A stretch of 64,000 nucleotides of DNA from Aralia elata (Eukaryota > Streptophyta > Magnoliopsida > Apiales > Araliaceae), in contig CM068388.1 in NCBI GenBank assembly GCA_034770075.1, positions 66,698,889-66,762,888 of the forward strand. The letters are read 5' to 3'. This document shows, piece by piece, positions 1-11,043 of the stretch (positions are counted from its first letter, which is position 1; every line of letters starts with the position of its first letter). The position numbers were made by a program, and so were the translations under genes. The notes below the pieces were generated by a model that was not told where the DNA came from, did not search any database, and saw only the letters and a list, made by a program, of their open reading frames with translations.

Positions 1-180
1 TCCACTCTACGATTTACACTTAGCTATTTTTGCACTCTATGATTCCGAGAGACACTCTACGATTTTGGAGGCCACTCTACTACCCTCGGAGGCCACTCTA
101 CGACCCTCAGAGTCCACCCCACCATTGGCACTCTACGATGGTCAAAGATTACCCCACGACTTGCACTCTACGACCTCCTA
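1..180. repeat. Irregular 'cactctacga' repeat cluster
   Basis: The decamer cactctacga and one-base variants recur about seven times in 180 bp with irregular spacing. The cluster lies inside LTR block A, in a place comparable to the short inverted-repeat modules of the other LTR blocks. Confidence 0.6.
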
Positions 181-1767
181 CTTGACAGGTTCGTGACACC
201 TTCTTCCAAACATCATAACTTCTTCATTTTAAGTCGGAATTAGTCTGTTCTTAAGGCTATAGAAAGCTTGTAACCTGAACTATAACATATCCAAAAATCA
301 TAACATTTCAGATTCGTTACCAGATCAAAATAGTGGCTCCAAGGAGCTTGGTTGCACCAGTTTTTCGTGTTCTTAACAGCTTTGACACATTTTCTTAAAA
401 TCGCTATATCACCCTCATCCGAGGTCGAAATGCGTTCATTCTAAAGCCCATGGCTTTCTAATTCAGTGTACTATACTACTCCAGAAATTTAGAATTTTTC
501 ATGGAACACAACAATACCAGATTTGATCGCAAGATCACTGTTCATATAAACTAATCTTGTTCTTGGCATGGTTTACTAAAACCTTCACCACGAATTCGTT
601 TAAAAGCTTTTTACTTCGTTCCAACTGGGTTATGAAGATAACCCATGGAACTACAATACCACAAAAACAAACAAAGAAAACAAACACAGAATCGAAACTA
701 CAAGTTCTCTAAAATAGTCTGAATGTCCATGTTTGTCCAAAATGTTCATGTTCTTCGTAGTTCTTCCTCCTTTACGCATGGGTTCGGATTTTCTCGTTAT
801 ATTGTTCCACTTTAATGTTATTAGGAAGGTTTTTAGGGTCTTAAGAACTTCCATAATAACTTACACACAACTAACAATAACTATAAACAACAAAACTTAA
901 ACCCACCAAGCATATAAGCTTTAAAACCATGAAAGCTTGAAATATTGAAAGAGAAGGGTTATGGTTGATGTTTACTTCTTGATTCTTGCTTCTTGATGCT
1001 AAGAGACTTCTTGGTTAGAGCTTGAAAACTCTCTTTCTCTCTTTACTTCTTCTTCTTCTTCTTCCTTATTTCTTCTCTTGCTCTCTCTATATTCTCTCTT
1101 CTGCAGATGGCTTGCTTCCAAAATGAGCTGATGGTTTGAGTGGGGAGAGAAGGAATGAATGGGAGAATGAATGGAGCTTCGAGAGAATGCAAGTGTAGTA
1201 CCCGAGTCCCTCTTGGAATGGAATAGAGAAAAATATTGGGAATTAGAAGATTTCAAGGCAAAATACTTGGCTCAAGGCCACTTCATCCGACCACTCCCTT
1301 CTTGCTCACTCCTCATTGGTCCATGTATTAAGTTGGTTCCCCATATTAGCAACACACACAAATTAGTACACCCATTTGGTCTTCCATACCCGAATACTTC
1401 CTTATTTGTACCAAATTTGCTTAATAACTCAACCCAAAATTAAAATGGGTTATCCCATAAAATATTGGGATGGATAAAAATAATAAATACGGGGTTTGCC
1501 CATTTATTCAGAACACTCATATAAAATAATTCGAATACAAATTAAATCACTACCGAGCTCAAATAAATATTCTAACGCTTGAAAAAATTATCTTATCACA
1601 TACATGCTTTAACGAAAATAATAGAAATCAAAAAATACGTAAAACTATTATGGCGTGAATAGTATCCGTGAGTAGTAATTTAGCGACATCCCGCGAAATT
1701 AATTTATTCACTTATACAAAACTATAACACGTAAACTTCATGCATTCACATAATCCAGGTTGTCACA
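1..1767 (-). repeat. Partial Tekay-like LTR (block A), truncated by window start
   Basis: Non-coding sequence whose right edge reads ccaggttgtcaca. On the minus strand this is an LTR start beginning TGTGACAACC, the same start as blocks 5476-8519 and 11044-14074. Parts of the body align by eye with the block at 11044-14074, for example the 'ggaattagtctgttctt' region near 237 against 'agaattagtccgttctt' near 12431. The other end lies before base 1. No polypurine tract follows base 1767. A second LTR-like start (ending cggtcgttaca at 1872 in plus coordinates) makes the exact edge uncertain. The short open frames inside look fortuitous. Confidence 0.55.
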
Positions 1768-1988
1768 CAACCTTTAAACACGTAACACATAACAATGTTA
1801 CTAAAATTTATAATATTCATTAATATATATAAATTTAAATTACAAGGCCATCTAGAATTCACGGTCGTTACAAGTTTACTTGGTACCATTGACCCCATAA
1901 TCTTTAACTTACTATTCCCATTTCCTGCACAGTTCTTTGTTAAATAATCTGTTACTTCATAGACAAGACATTCTCTACTCTTTAACTT

Positions 1989-2031
1989 CGGACAATTGGC
2001 GTAATATGTCCCTCTTACTTATAATTATAGC
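1989..2031 (-). pseudogene. Degraded gag zinc-knuckle remnant
   Basis: Read on the minus strand, this short stretch resembles a CCHC zinc knuckle: a Cys-Tyr-Asn start, then Gly-His-Ile, then a Cys-Pro end reached only after a frame change. One knuckle cysteine is replaced and a stop lies inside. It fits the minus-strand orientation of the surrounding Tekay-like sequence and probably marks what is left of that element's gag. The rest of 1768-2258 is AT-rich and holds nothing else I can recognise. Confidence 0.35.
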
Positions 2032-2258
2032 ATTCCTTCATTCCTTTCGAACATACCTTCATTCCTTCATCTCAATCTTTTATTGTTCTTATTATTATTC
2101 CATTTTCTCTTTCCCATCCATTAAAATGTATATATATCTGTACATATTAAATGGGTCAAGATCCATAACTTTCTTGTTTTAATTCCAAATAATACAAATA
2201 ATATATCATAATTTTCATATCAATAAGATCTATTACAATATGTTATTCATTTCACAAA

Positions 2259-2802
2259 AGGAAGTCAAAGATCGAGCAGACCTGGGTCTATACAAACTAA
2301 TGCAAATCGCAATGAAGAGACTCCAGAAGGAGTTTTATTAGATTTTGTCCACCAATCGAGCTCATCTAGATCCTGAATCTATCTCTGCTCGATCCTCACT
2401 CATCTCACGTGCATCCACTATGTCCAGTATGTCAGATTTTGACGACGATAACGAAGAAGATGAAAATCGAATCGCCGGTGACTCCATTTATGAAGTGGAG
2501 CTTGTCTCGAGAATTGTTATGATTGATTTGAAATTGATAGCGGATTGTATGATTTCATCCGGTTATGAAAAAAATATGTCACAATATACAAGTATATGCG
2601 CAAATCGATCATCGATGAAACTATATATCGACTTGGAGATGACAAAATGATTTCTAGTAAGGTTCATAAGATGGATTGAGAGGTTTTCGAGATCAGAATA
2701 CAGAATTGGTTGAATGTTATAAAGGTCGCCATGGATATGTTGTTCAACGGAGATAGAATTCTCTACGATCAGGTCTTTGTCGCCTCGGAACTGATTTTCT
2801 AA
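2259..2802 (+). pseudogene. EXO70 exocyst-subunit gene fragment
   Basis: EXO70 proteins are subunits of the exocyst, which tethers secretory vesicles to the plasma membrane. The translation of this plus-strand stretch matches the central part of plant EXO70 proteins as I know them: a KEFY segment, then a stretch through LDPESISARSS, an acidic linker (DFDDDNEEDE), then RIAGDSIYEVELV, DLKLIADCMISSGYEK and, after a frame change near 2575-2590, a WLNVIKVAMDMLFNGDRILY stretch. It is a broken copy. A TAG interrupts it at about 2337, there is a frameshift near 2580, a TGA follows, and no N- or C-terminal part of the gene is visible. It lies antisense to the surrounding Tekay-like debris, so it was either captured or is older sequence invaded by elements. 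Many plant EXO70 genes lack introns, so absence of introns does not prove a retrocopy. The family assignment is fairly secure; the subgroup is not. Confidence 0.7.
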
Positions 2803-5447
2803 TTTTGTATTATTCTAGTAAATGTTTTGTACTTTTGTATTATTCTAATAAATGTTTTGATTTTCTAATTTCTAATTTTATTTTTATTTTTAATTTTTTA
2901 TTATTCTTTTGTCAAGTCAGTAATGGTTTTGATTTTTTCATTTTGTTTGCACAGACACATAGATAAAAGTAGACGTCCGGTCCAAAAAATTTGACGGAAT
3001 GGTCCAATTAATAATTTTTGAAAAATTTAGCGTGCCAAGTCCATATTTTAAAAATTCAATGGTGTAATATTAATGCTTAAAAGTCGACAACTAGAGTAGG
3101 ATAATACCCCCTTTTTACCCTTACGACATTGTTAAATGTAATTTTTTCGAGTATATCCAAAGAAAGACTATTCCGGGGAGCCTTTGTCTTGCTGCAAAAG
3201 AGGCCTTCTATACCAATTCTTGATCTCGAGTTCTGCTTATGCCGAAGTTGCTTTGCCAACTATCTTCTATAACCTTTGCACGCTCCAGCTCAAGCAATTC
3301 AGTCCAAAATTGTGATATCTACCATAATTGAAAATACCATCATTTCTAGTACAAAAGTTCTCTTTAAGAAATTAAAAATAGCTCGACTACTGAGGGATGT
3401 TGGCTCATACTGGAGGGAGCATCCCCACTTAGTGATTGTTGTTCTTAAAACCGGTTGGTTCCAATTAAGTATTTGACTTTTTAGTGAATCAGAGTCGAAT
3501 ATCATTTTATTCGATTTTAGTGCAAATAATTGTAATTATTATGTAAAAAATATTATTTTCCTTTCTTTTTTACATAGGCGAAGAGACTAGTATCCTAATA
3601 ATTTATATATAATTTTATAATAGGTTTACATTTTAAAAATTATAGATTATATACTTTAATCATTAATTTTAAAATTAACCAATTTAACCATAAACATTTA
3701 ATAAAAGATAGTTGGATAAAGGGTGCAACACCACATTTTTTATTTTAAATTTGAAGAGTTCTGCTATATATTACGATAAATTTGTGTCGAATTACAATTG
3801 TGAAACCTATCAATACATGTGATTGGATAGAATTATAAGAGAGTCTTACACATCTCTCTAAAATAATTACCACTAATACGAATTACAATTGTGAAACCTA
3901 TCAATACATGAAATTGGATAAAATTATAAGGGGGTCCCACTTATTACACCTTTTTAGCTTAATAGCTGCTACAATACGCAAACTTACTATAAATAATTAG
4001 TTTTAAGATCATCCATGAATTCCATTTCACCAATTCTACAAAATCTGTCGTACTCTACTTTTATTTCTATTCTAAAACTTCAAAAACATACCAGACCTTT
4101 TAATTCCGATGTCTGGTCTAGCTTTCTGACCGATAAGATACTTATTTATCTCTTCCATAATTTTTTTCGTTACGTTTAATCACCACTATACTAATGAGAT
4201 CTAATACCTCTTCATACTTTTAGAATAAAACATTTATTTCAAACTATGCACTTCCTGCAAAATTTCTTCGTCCAATTCTACCATCGAATATATTTACATT
4301 ATTACCTCAAATCATAAAACTTCTTCTTTATTCATTTAAACTTTTTGTTCCCTTTCTTCACTTCTTATTTGCTTATTCTTTCACATTTTTAATCCTTGCT
4401 TTTACAATTCTTTAACTTTGTCCAATAATAACAGTTTACATTCTCTTATAGACTATTTCTCTATTGAGTCACCTAAATACTTCACTTCAATGTCCGATTT
4501 CCTAAACTTTCTTTGTAACTTCTTCGGAACCCTTCACATTGATAATCTTTGTTGATTCTTAATATATCTTTAACTATATTAATTTTTTTATCACCAAATT
4601 ATATCTTCATAGTCCTTCAATCATCTTAACCACTTTATCTACTTCCTATATTCCACTCCTTTTGTATACAAACATACTTCATTCCCTACTTCTCACCATA
4701 AAACTAATGTTTCCATAGATATTCATTTCCTCGTGCTACACTAAAATATTTTTTGATCTTCATGCAGTATATTACTATACACTACTAATCCACCATCATC
4801 ATCTGGTAAAAATATTACCAACATTATACTCAATCCCTTTTTCAATTCCTTAAAATATATTATTTTTCTTCACATTCCTCTATCTACACATACTTCATCA
4901 ATTTCTTTATCATATTGAACCTTTACAATAGAATCTTAAATAACCTCTAACAATAACTTGTAATTTTACAAACTTCTTATTTTGTCGCAATATCTCATTA
5001 TTGCTTACCGAAATCTTCATTCTTTTTCTTCCTACCATTTATCTTTATTCTAGTATTTATTTCACCTTTTCAAAATCTATACATCTTCTACTTCCAATTC
5101 TATATGCAATCTTTACCCATTACTTGGAATTACTTGATCCTCTTTTAGATCTCCTTCCAACTCCTTATCTTCTCAGGATCTTCCTCAAATTCTTCTTCTA
5201 AATCCATTATCAGGATTTTCAATTCCATCATCACTTACCATTATTCATACCAAAATTATAATTTAGTTAATCCCCATCATTAGATATATAACCTCATATA
5301 TATAGTCATCCCATCATACACATGATAAATTTCTCAGTTTATCACTCATTAAAATTTCCCAGGAGCTCTATTTGAACTCAAATATCACCATCTCCATCAA
5401 TCTCTACCAGGTTATGTCCTAAGGTCTTCCTACCTAAGGATTATAAC
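2803..5447. other. AT-rich non-coding stretch, remnant of an element interior
   Basis: About 2.6 kb without a gene I can support. It contains a 91-bp tandem duplication at 3789-3940: two copies of a block starting gaattacaattgtgaaacc. On the minus strand around 5140-5235 a short acidic open stretch (LEEEFEEDPEK) resembles the acidic N-terminal parts of the ORF found upstream of gag in the Tekay element at 32496. It sits the expected side of the primer site at 5448-5465, so the stretch may be the decayed 5' interior of a minus-strand Tekay element. The rest is featureless to me. Confidence 0.45.
3789..3940. repeat. 91-bp tandem duplication
   Basis: Two diverged copies of about 62 bp beginning gaattacaattgtgaaacc, at 3789 and 3880, separated by a short linker. 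Function unknown. Confidence 0.75.
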
Positions 5448-5465
5448 CTACAGTTCTGATACCAT
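5448..5465 (-). other. Primer-binding site next to LTR block B
   Basis: On the minus strand the sequence tggtatcagaactgtagg follows the end of LTR block B after about ten bases. It matches the initiator-Met tRNA primer site used by most plant LTR elements (TGGTATCAGAGC type) and is followed by leader sequence similar to that of the Tekay element at 32264. Confidence 0.7.
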
Positions 5466-5475
5466 CTTGTTACGC

Positions 5476-8400
5476 TGTGACGCCCCCAAATCCGGGTACC
5501 TTCAAACCCGTATTCAGTGCTACATGGTACTAACCATTCAATATAACAATACTGACATAAATGTAATTACTAATTATTACAATATGTCTAACACGTCAAT
5601 TCCAGGTTCTTAGACCTTTAAAAACTTCATTACATGATAATATTCAGAATATTATTACAATACACCTAACTATTACATTTAACATTTTGAATCTCTACTC
5701 GTTCATCTTTCCCTTTCCTATTCCCTTGCTAGAATACACCTAACTATTACATTTAACACGTCAATCTCTACTCATTCATCTTTCCCTTTCCTATAACCTT
5801 GCCAGTACCTATTATACGCTCAGGTTTCATTGAAAATATTTAGTTCCAAGCAAGGGTGCACATTTAATTGCCTAGCAAGTAATAACAGTTAATAATAACA
5901 TAATCAAGAATTAAACATTTTCTTTGATGAATACTTCAACAACTGAACAATAGTTGAGAAGACATTGAATCAATTCTAAATAACATAACAGTTCGTTTAA
6001 AATTTTGAAACGACATAATGACTATTCATGCTGAGCGATCAAAAGACCATGAACTTGCTTTTTAAACTTTTGAAAAGGTCTATCAGTAATTCAACTGTAA
6101 ACCAGCATGACTTACGGACACGGTGGGTGATCAACTCTTTATGCCCTGCGTTGATCAACACTACATACTAAAATGATAGTTGCATTTATCATCACCACCT
6201 TTCAGTGCTATCGGGTTAATCGACTAAAATATTCCCTGGTATTAGGATTGTTCATTCTTAGACTTGAATCTAAACCAAAATAATTCGGTTGGATAGCTCT
6301 AACTAATCTTAATAACATTTCAGAGGATTGTATTTAAATCAATAAAATGTTCTAACATGTGTCTAGCTGCTACAATTGGCATTGACATAACTTTTAAACA
6401 GTTTGAACATATCAAAACTTGAAAGCTTGAACAATTCATGCGTTATAACATGGTGTAAACCAAACATACATATGAATTATTCATAAGTATATACATCTAC
6501 ATTCTTGAAACTGACAATCAAACGAAAATTGAATGGAGTCAAAATACTTGCCTTATGCGTTGTTTAAATTTGACGTTAATCGTTCTTCAACTATCCTACA
6601 TAAATAAGTTCACATACATGTACCAATTAGCCACATGTTTAATGCTAATTATTAGTTTACATTAATTCTAATTCAATCTCTATAATGTTCGTTTCTAGAC
6701 TTACATTCAAGTTTTTGATAAAACTTCTCAATTGATTTCATCATTTCATAACTAGGTTAGTTTTTATAAATCCCAATATTATGCTTAATACATTAATTCA
6801 TGAAGCTTAATAAACATATACGTCAAAGTCCCTTTGTTAAGCAAACTGTTCTTGGAACTCTGCAGCACCAGCGCGGCTGCGCTGAGAATAAGACTGGAAG
6901 TGGCGCGATTGCGCCACATTGGCAGAGGCCATTTTCCAGCTCTGTTTTTTGCAGAATTGCCATACTTTTCATGCTTCCTTCTTAATAGTATATCTTTCTC
7001 GTCACAAGTTCAAAGAACTTGAGGCTTAATGCTATTCCTAGACCATATAACAAGGTACAATTTCCATCAAGATTTGATTCTTAAAAATATATTTATGGTA
7101 TAAAACCAAAATCTTGAAAATTCGCGTTTAACACAATTTTTGTTTTCAAACCAATTTGCTAAAACTTTTCAAAAATTCTTTTTGGCTTGGTTTAAAATAC
7201 CCGTATATTTAGAGTTAACTTATAATTCATGTATGTATCATAATTTCACATAATTATCAACAAATGTTTATATTTTAGCAAAGTATTTTCGTTGAAGCAT
7301 TTTGTCAAATGAGTTGTGGGCATAGTTTAAAATCTCATATTTCATAGATATTTAGACATGGTTTAGCCTAGATTTCCTCATAGAAATCTTTCCTTATTCC
7401 ACCGTATAACACATACTCCCATTACCCAATCAATTTCACAACCAAGCATAGAATTTCAGTAATTACAAAACATTGTCTACTTTACTTTCAATATATAAAA
7501 GAAAGGAAGAGAGAAGAGTACTCTTGGATTGATTAAGTTCTTTCCTCAATTTTGTATAAAATTGATTTGAGTTTCTCTTATAATAATCCCTTGCTCTCAA
7601 TCTTCTTTACTTTCAGTTATTAACTTCAATCCTTGAGAATTTTGGTAATAACTTGAGAGTATGGAGGGTTGGACATGGAACTTGATATTATGGGAGTATG
7701 AAAGCTTTATTTGGTACAGATGGAGAAAAGAAAGATTAAAGCTTCTCAGTATTTTTATTGTTCATGAGACATAAGGTAGCTTAATGTCCTAGCTATTAGT
7801 CTACACAAAAACGACCTCCTGCTAAGCTTAAATGACTCAGCATACTAATCCTTTAATTTCCAGCAACATGGTTTACATATTACATATACACATAATACAT
7901 ATATTACATATATACATATTCTCATAAAATTAAATTAAATTATATCATCTAAATTGTATAATTAATTTAATTTCCTCCTTCTCTTCATAAAGTATTTTCA
8001 AACAATTTAATTATATATTAAATATATTCAATCATTTATTCAATATAAATTCAATTTACTAACTTGATACCAATATACATATTTTATATATTGGATCTCA
8101 ACTCACATTTTTAATATACATCCATTTGGCATAATATTAAATATTATACTATTATTCATATTACAATTAATTATTGTAACATAAATACATCTATCGTCAT
8201 TAACTAAATAAATTTCTTTATTCAATTAATTAAAATAAACATTTTAAATCCACAAATCTTTAATTAGTGAATTAACTTCCTCATTCCATTTTGTAGCTAA
8301 TTCAAGCTAGCTTGTTTAATAGTTTAATTAACTATTACCTATAACTATTCAAATAAATGTATATTTTTCACATTTATTTACACATTTAATCCTTCACACA

Positions 8401-8519
8401 AAATCACATATTTCATAGCACATATACATTTATGCAGTCAAACTCAATATATCACATAATAAGAATCATATATATTAAATTCTTATTATAATAATTTTCG
8501 AAAATATCCGGTTGTCACA
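5476..8519 (-). repeat. Tekay-like LTR (block B), complete
   Basis: A 3.04-kb LTR on the minus strand. Its start (TGTGACAACC, plus end at 8519) is preceded by a polypurine tract. Its end reads GGGGGCGTCACA (plus start 5476), the same end as the LTRs of the Tekay element at 28133-49391. It is clearly related to block C but diverged, roughly a quarter to a third by eye near the ends, so B and C are unlikely to be the two LTRs of one insertion. It is unusual in having element-interior sequence on both sides: PPT and integrase on one, primer site on the other. The open frames inside it look fortuitous. Confidence 0.7.
6870..6916. repeat. Two short GC palindromes inside LTR block B
   Basis: agcgcggctgcgct (6870-6883) and tggcgcgattgcgcca (6901-6916) are both near-perfect palindromes. 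They are strikingly GC-rich against the AT-rich LTR and would form two adjacent hairpins in RNA. Their role is unknown. Related but different words occupy the comparable place in the other LTR blocks. Confidence 0.7.
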
Positions 8520-8531
8520 TTCTTCCCCCTT
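8520..8531 (-). other. Polypurine tract of a minus-strand Tekay element
   Basis: On the minus strand taagggggaaga lies directly before the LTR start. This is the plus-strand DNA priming site expected upstream of a 3' LTR. Confidence 0.75.
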
Positions 8532-8566
8532 ACAAAGATTCCGTCCCCGGAATCATAAAACAAACT

Positions 8567-9548
8567 TAAGCAAATAAATGAGGATAATTCTTCTGCATCT
8601 TTTCTTCGAGTTTTCACGTTGCTTCTTCGGCATTGTGGTTTCTCCATACTACCTTTACGAAATGTATTATTTTGCTTCTTAGGACTTATTCTTTCCTATC
8701 AATTATTTGAATTGAAATTTCTTCATATGTTAAGTCCTTTTCAACATGTATAGGTTCATATTCTATTACATGCTTATAATCTGGCTTGTACGGTCGTAAT
8801 ACCGACACATGGAACACATTATGTATGTACTCTAATTCTGGAGGCAAGGCTATGTCATAAGCTACCTCTCCTACCCTTCTCAACACCTATAAAATGTGGA
8901 CTCAACTTTCCTTTTTTTTCAAAACGTATTTTCCCCTTCCAGGGATTTACCTTCAAAAATACGTACGACCCGACTTCAAAATCTCTTTTCTGATGATGAT
9001 GATCCGTATACTTCTTCTGTTGATCTTGAGCTGTTATCAGTCGTACGCGTATCAACTTGACAATATCTACAGTCTATTGCACCAATTCTGGCCCTGGTAG
9101 TCGACGTTCCCCTACCTCGTCCCAGCATAGTGGCATTTTGCACTTTCTTCCATACAACGCTTTGTAAGGTGGCATGCCTATACTCGCGCGGTAGCTATTA
9201 TTATAAGAAAATTCAACTAAAGGTAAGTGGTCGTCCCAACTTCCCTTGAAGTCCCTGACACAGGCTCTCAGCATATCTTCTAAGGTCGGTATCGTTCTTT
9301 CGCTCTGACCGTCAGTTTGAGAATGATACGCCGTACTCAACCTCAGCTACGTTCCCATGTGCTCTTGTAAGCTCTTCCAAAAATTCGACGTGAAACACGG
9401 ATCTCGATTCGACACAATCAAAATTAGTACTCCATGTCGAGAAACGATTTTCTTGACATAAAGTTTAGCTAACTAATCTAGGTTAAACCTAATTTTAATT
9501 GGCAGAAAATATGTCGACTTCGTCAAGCGATCAACTATAACCCACTTG
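8567..9548 (-). pseudogene. Tekay chromovirus integrase and chromodomain, degraded
   Basis: This is the C-terminal end of a Ty3/gypsy polyprotein on the minus strand, very similar to the intact-looking Tekay integrase at 36763-37571 plus 44518-45221. Recognisable pieces in order are the catalytic core (VDRLTKS, then SNRDP in place of the usual SDRDP, then TDGQSERTI with the catalytic Glu), the WDDHLPLVEF stretch, the C-terminal GPY-like region (KGKLSPHFIG), the VFHVSVLRPYKPDY stretch, and a chromodomain-like tail (VKVVWRNH and EEAT). At least three nonsense codons and a frame change near 8860-8880 disable it. Everything upstream (RT, RNase H, protease, gag) is missing. It lies next to the polypurine tract and LTR block B, as expected for the 3' part of the element. 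Confidence 0.85.
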
Positions 9549-11027
9549 GATTTAAATTTCACCAATTGGGCTACTAGTTTGGGTCACTAGTTTATTAAAT
9601 TTTGGGCTAGACATTCCCATGATATTAGGCTCCCAATATATTGGCCAATTTAATTCCCAATGGGCTAATTTAATTAATTCTAATGGGTTAATTTAATTAA
9701 TTTACATACTAACATTCAAGTTCACAACTAATTAAATAAGTGAGCTTGATTAATAAACCAATTGGGTTAGTCCACTAGTATTATTTACTACTTGGACTAT
9801 TAAATTCAATTATTCATACTTCTCATAGTTTCATTAATTAATAATCATATTAATTAATTTACATAATCAACTTAAACTTACTATATTCAATTTAATTGAA
9901 CCTTTAATTAACTTAATATCTTATCAATTTCTTGATATTAAACACCTTAGGTTAGTCCACTAATTTAAATAAATCTATTAGTGGGACTTTCTTTAAATTA
10001 ATGTAGTAATTTGTCACACAGACCATTAACCACACAAAGATTTAAATTTAAATCGCACAAAATTAATTCATTAGAAATTAAATCCTTTATTTTATTTATA
10101 ATGAAGCTTAAAAAATTCTCAATCATTACAACTTTCTTACTTCTAGAATTTTCTGGATCGTCTGACCCCACCTATGTTTGCTCTACCGTGACATCGCCTA
10201 TGTCTATTCTATTATGACACCGCCTGTGTCTATTTTATTGTGACACCGCCAGTGTCTGCTTTGTTATGACACAACAAGTGTCTGTTTTATTATGACACCT
10301 CCCGTGTCTGTTTTATTATGACATCGCCTGTGTCTGTTTTATTTTGACACCGCCTGTGCCTATTTTCTTATGACACCGCCTGTGTCTGTTCTTTTCTAAC
10401 ACTTCCTATGTCTGTCTTAACTCCTAATGAACAATACCTCTAATATTAGGGTTGCTCATTTCTTAGTTACTACCACAACTATTTACTGGGGTATAACTAC
10501 TAGCTTCTTATCAATAACCCGATAACCTCTAATTTCTTCTTTTAACATACTTTGATCAATTTTAATATCTTGATTAACACATAGCAATTAATAACTTTTA
10601 CTTCTTTAAGGCTTGCAATTTTAGAAATAACGCTTTGTTCCTAGAACGTACAATCCATTACGAGTTCAGGAACTTACCATAATAATATGAGTTTAGGAAC
10701 TTGTCATAGGAATATGTAGTTCAAGAACTGATCAAGAACTGTCCATATGCCTATGGGCTCAAAAACCCACCATACGATTATGAGTCACGATCCTACCATA
10801 AGTATGAGTTCCAGAACTCACGTATATCTACAAAACTCACAACTTAACTCATAATAATATATATTCATTATTATCACATAGCACATAGTTTATTTTACCT
10901 TTACTTCTTCCGATGAATTTCCTTAATTCATCTCTTAAAAACTCTATCCGAGTTTATCTCCTTACTATCTTCATCATTTTTCTCAAATTATAGCCTAAGG
11001 TTCCCCCACCTAAGGTTTATAACCTAT
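9549..11027 (-). repeat. LTR-like and leader debris between integrase fragment and block C primer site
   Basis: No gene. The part 9560-10870 resembles LTR rather than coding sequence: 'gggcta' phrases as in block C, an LTR-start-like tttgtcaca near 10011-10018, a 26-bp array, and a set of loose repeats of a 'tatgagttcaggaact' word at 10655-10835. The part 10870-11027 resembles the untranslated leader of Tekay elements read from the primer site. It appears to be a collapsed element interior with a foreign LTR piece, but the assignment is weak. Confidence 0.4.
10164..10423. repeat. 26-bp tandem array, ten units
   Basis: The word gacaccgcctgtgtct recurs with exact 26-bp spacing: unit starts at 10164, 10190, 10216, 10242, 10268, 10294, 10320, 10346, 10372 and 10398. 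No indels occur across ten units, but substitutions are common, so the array is old yet phase-stable. The unit is not a multiple of three, so the array does not encode a regular peptide in one frame. Confidence 0.9.
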
Positions 11028-11041
11028 CAGTTTTGATACCA
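11028..11041 (-). other. Primer-binding site next to LTR block C
   Basis: On the minus strand tggtatcaaaactg begins two bases after the end of LTR block C and matches an initiator-Met tRNA primer site with a few substitutions. Leader-like sequence follows it. Confidence 0.65.
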
Positions 11042-11043
11042 AC

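Noticed and set aside
3077..3505. Short open frames after the EXO70 fragment as its continuation
   Set aside because: Their translations do not resemble the C-terminal part of EXO70 proteins.
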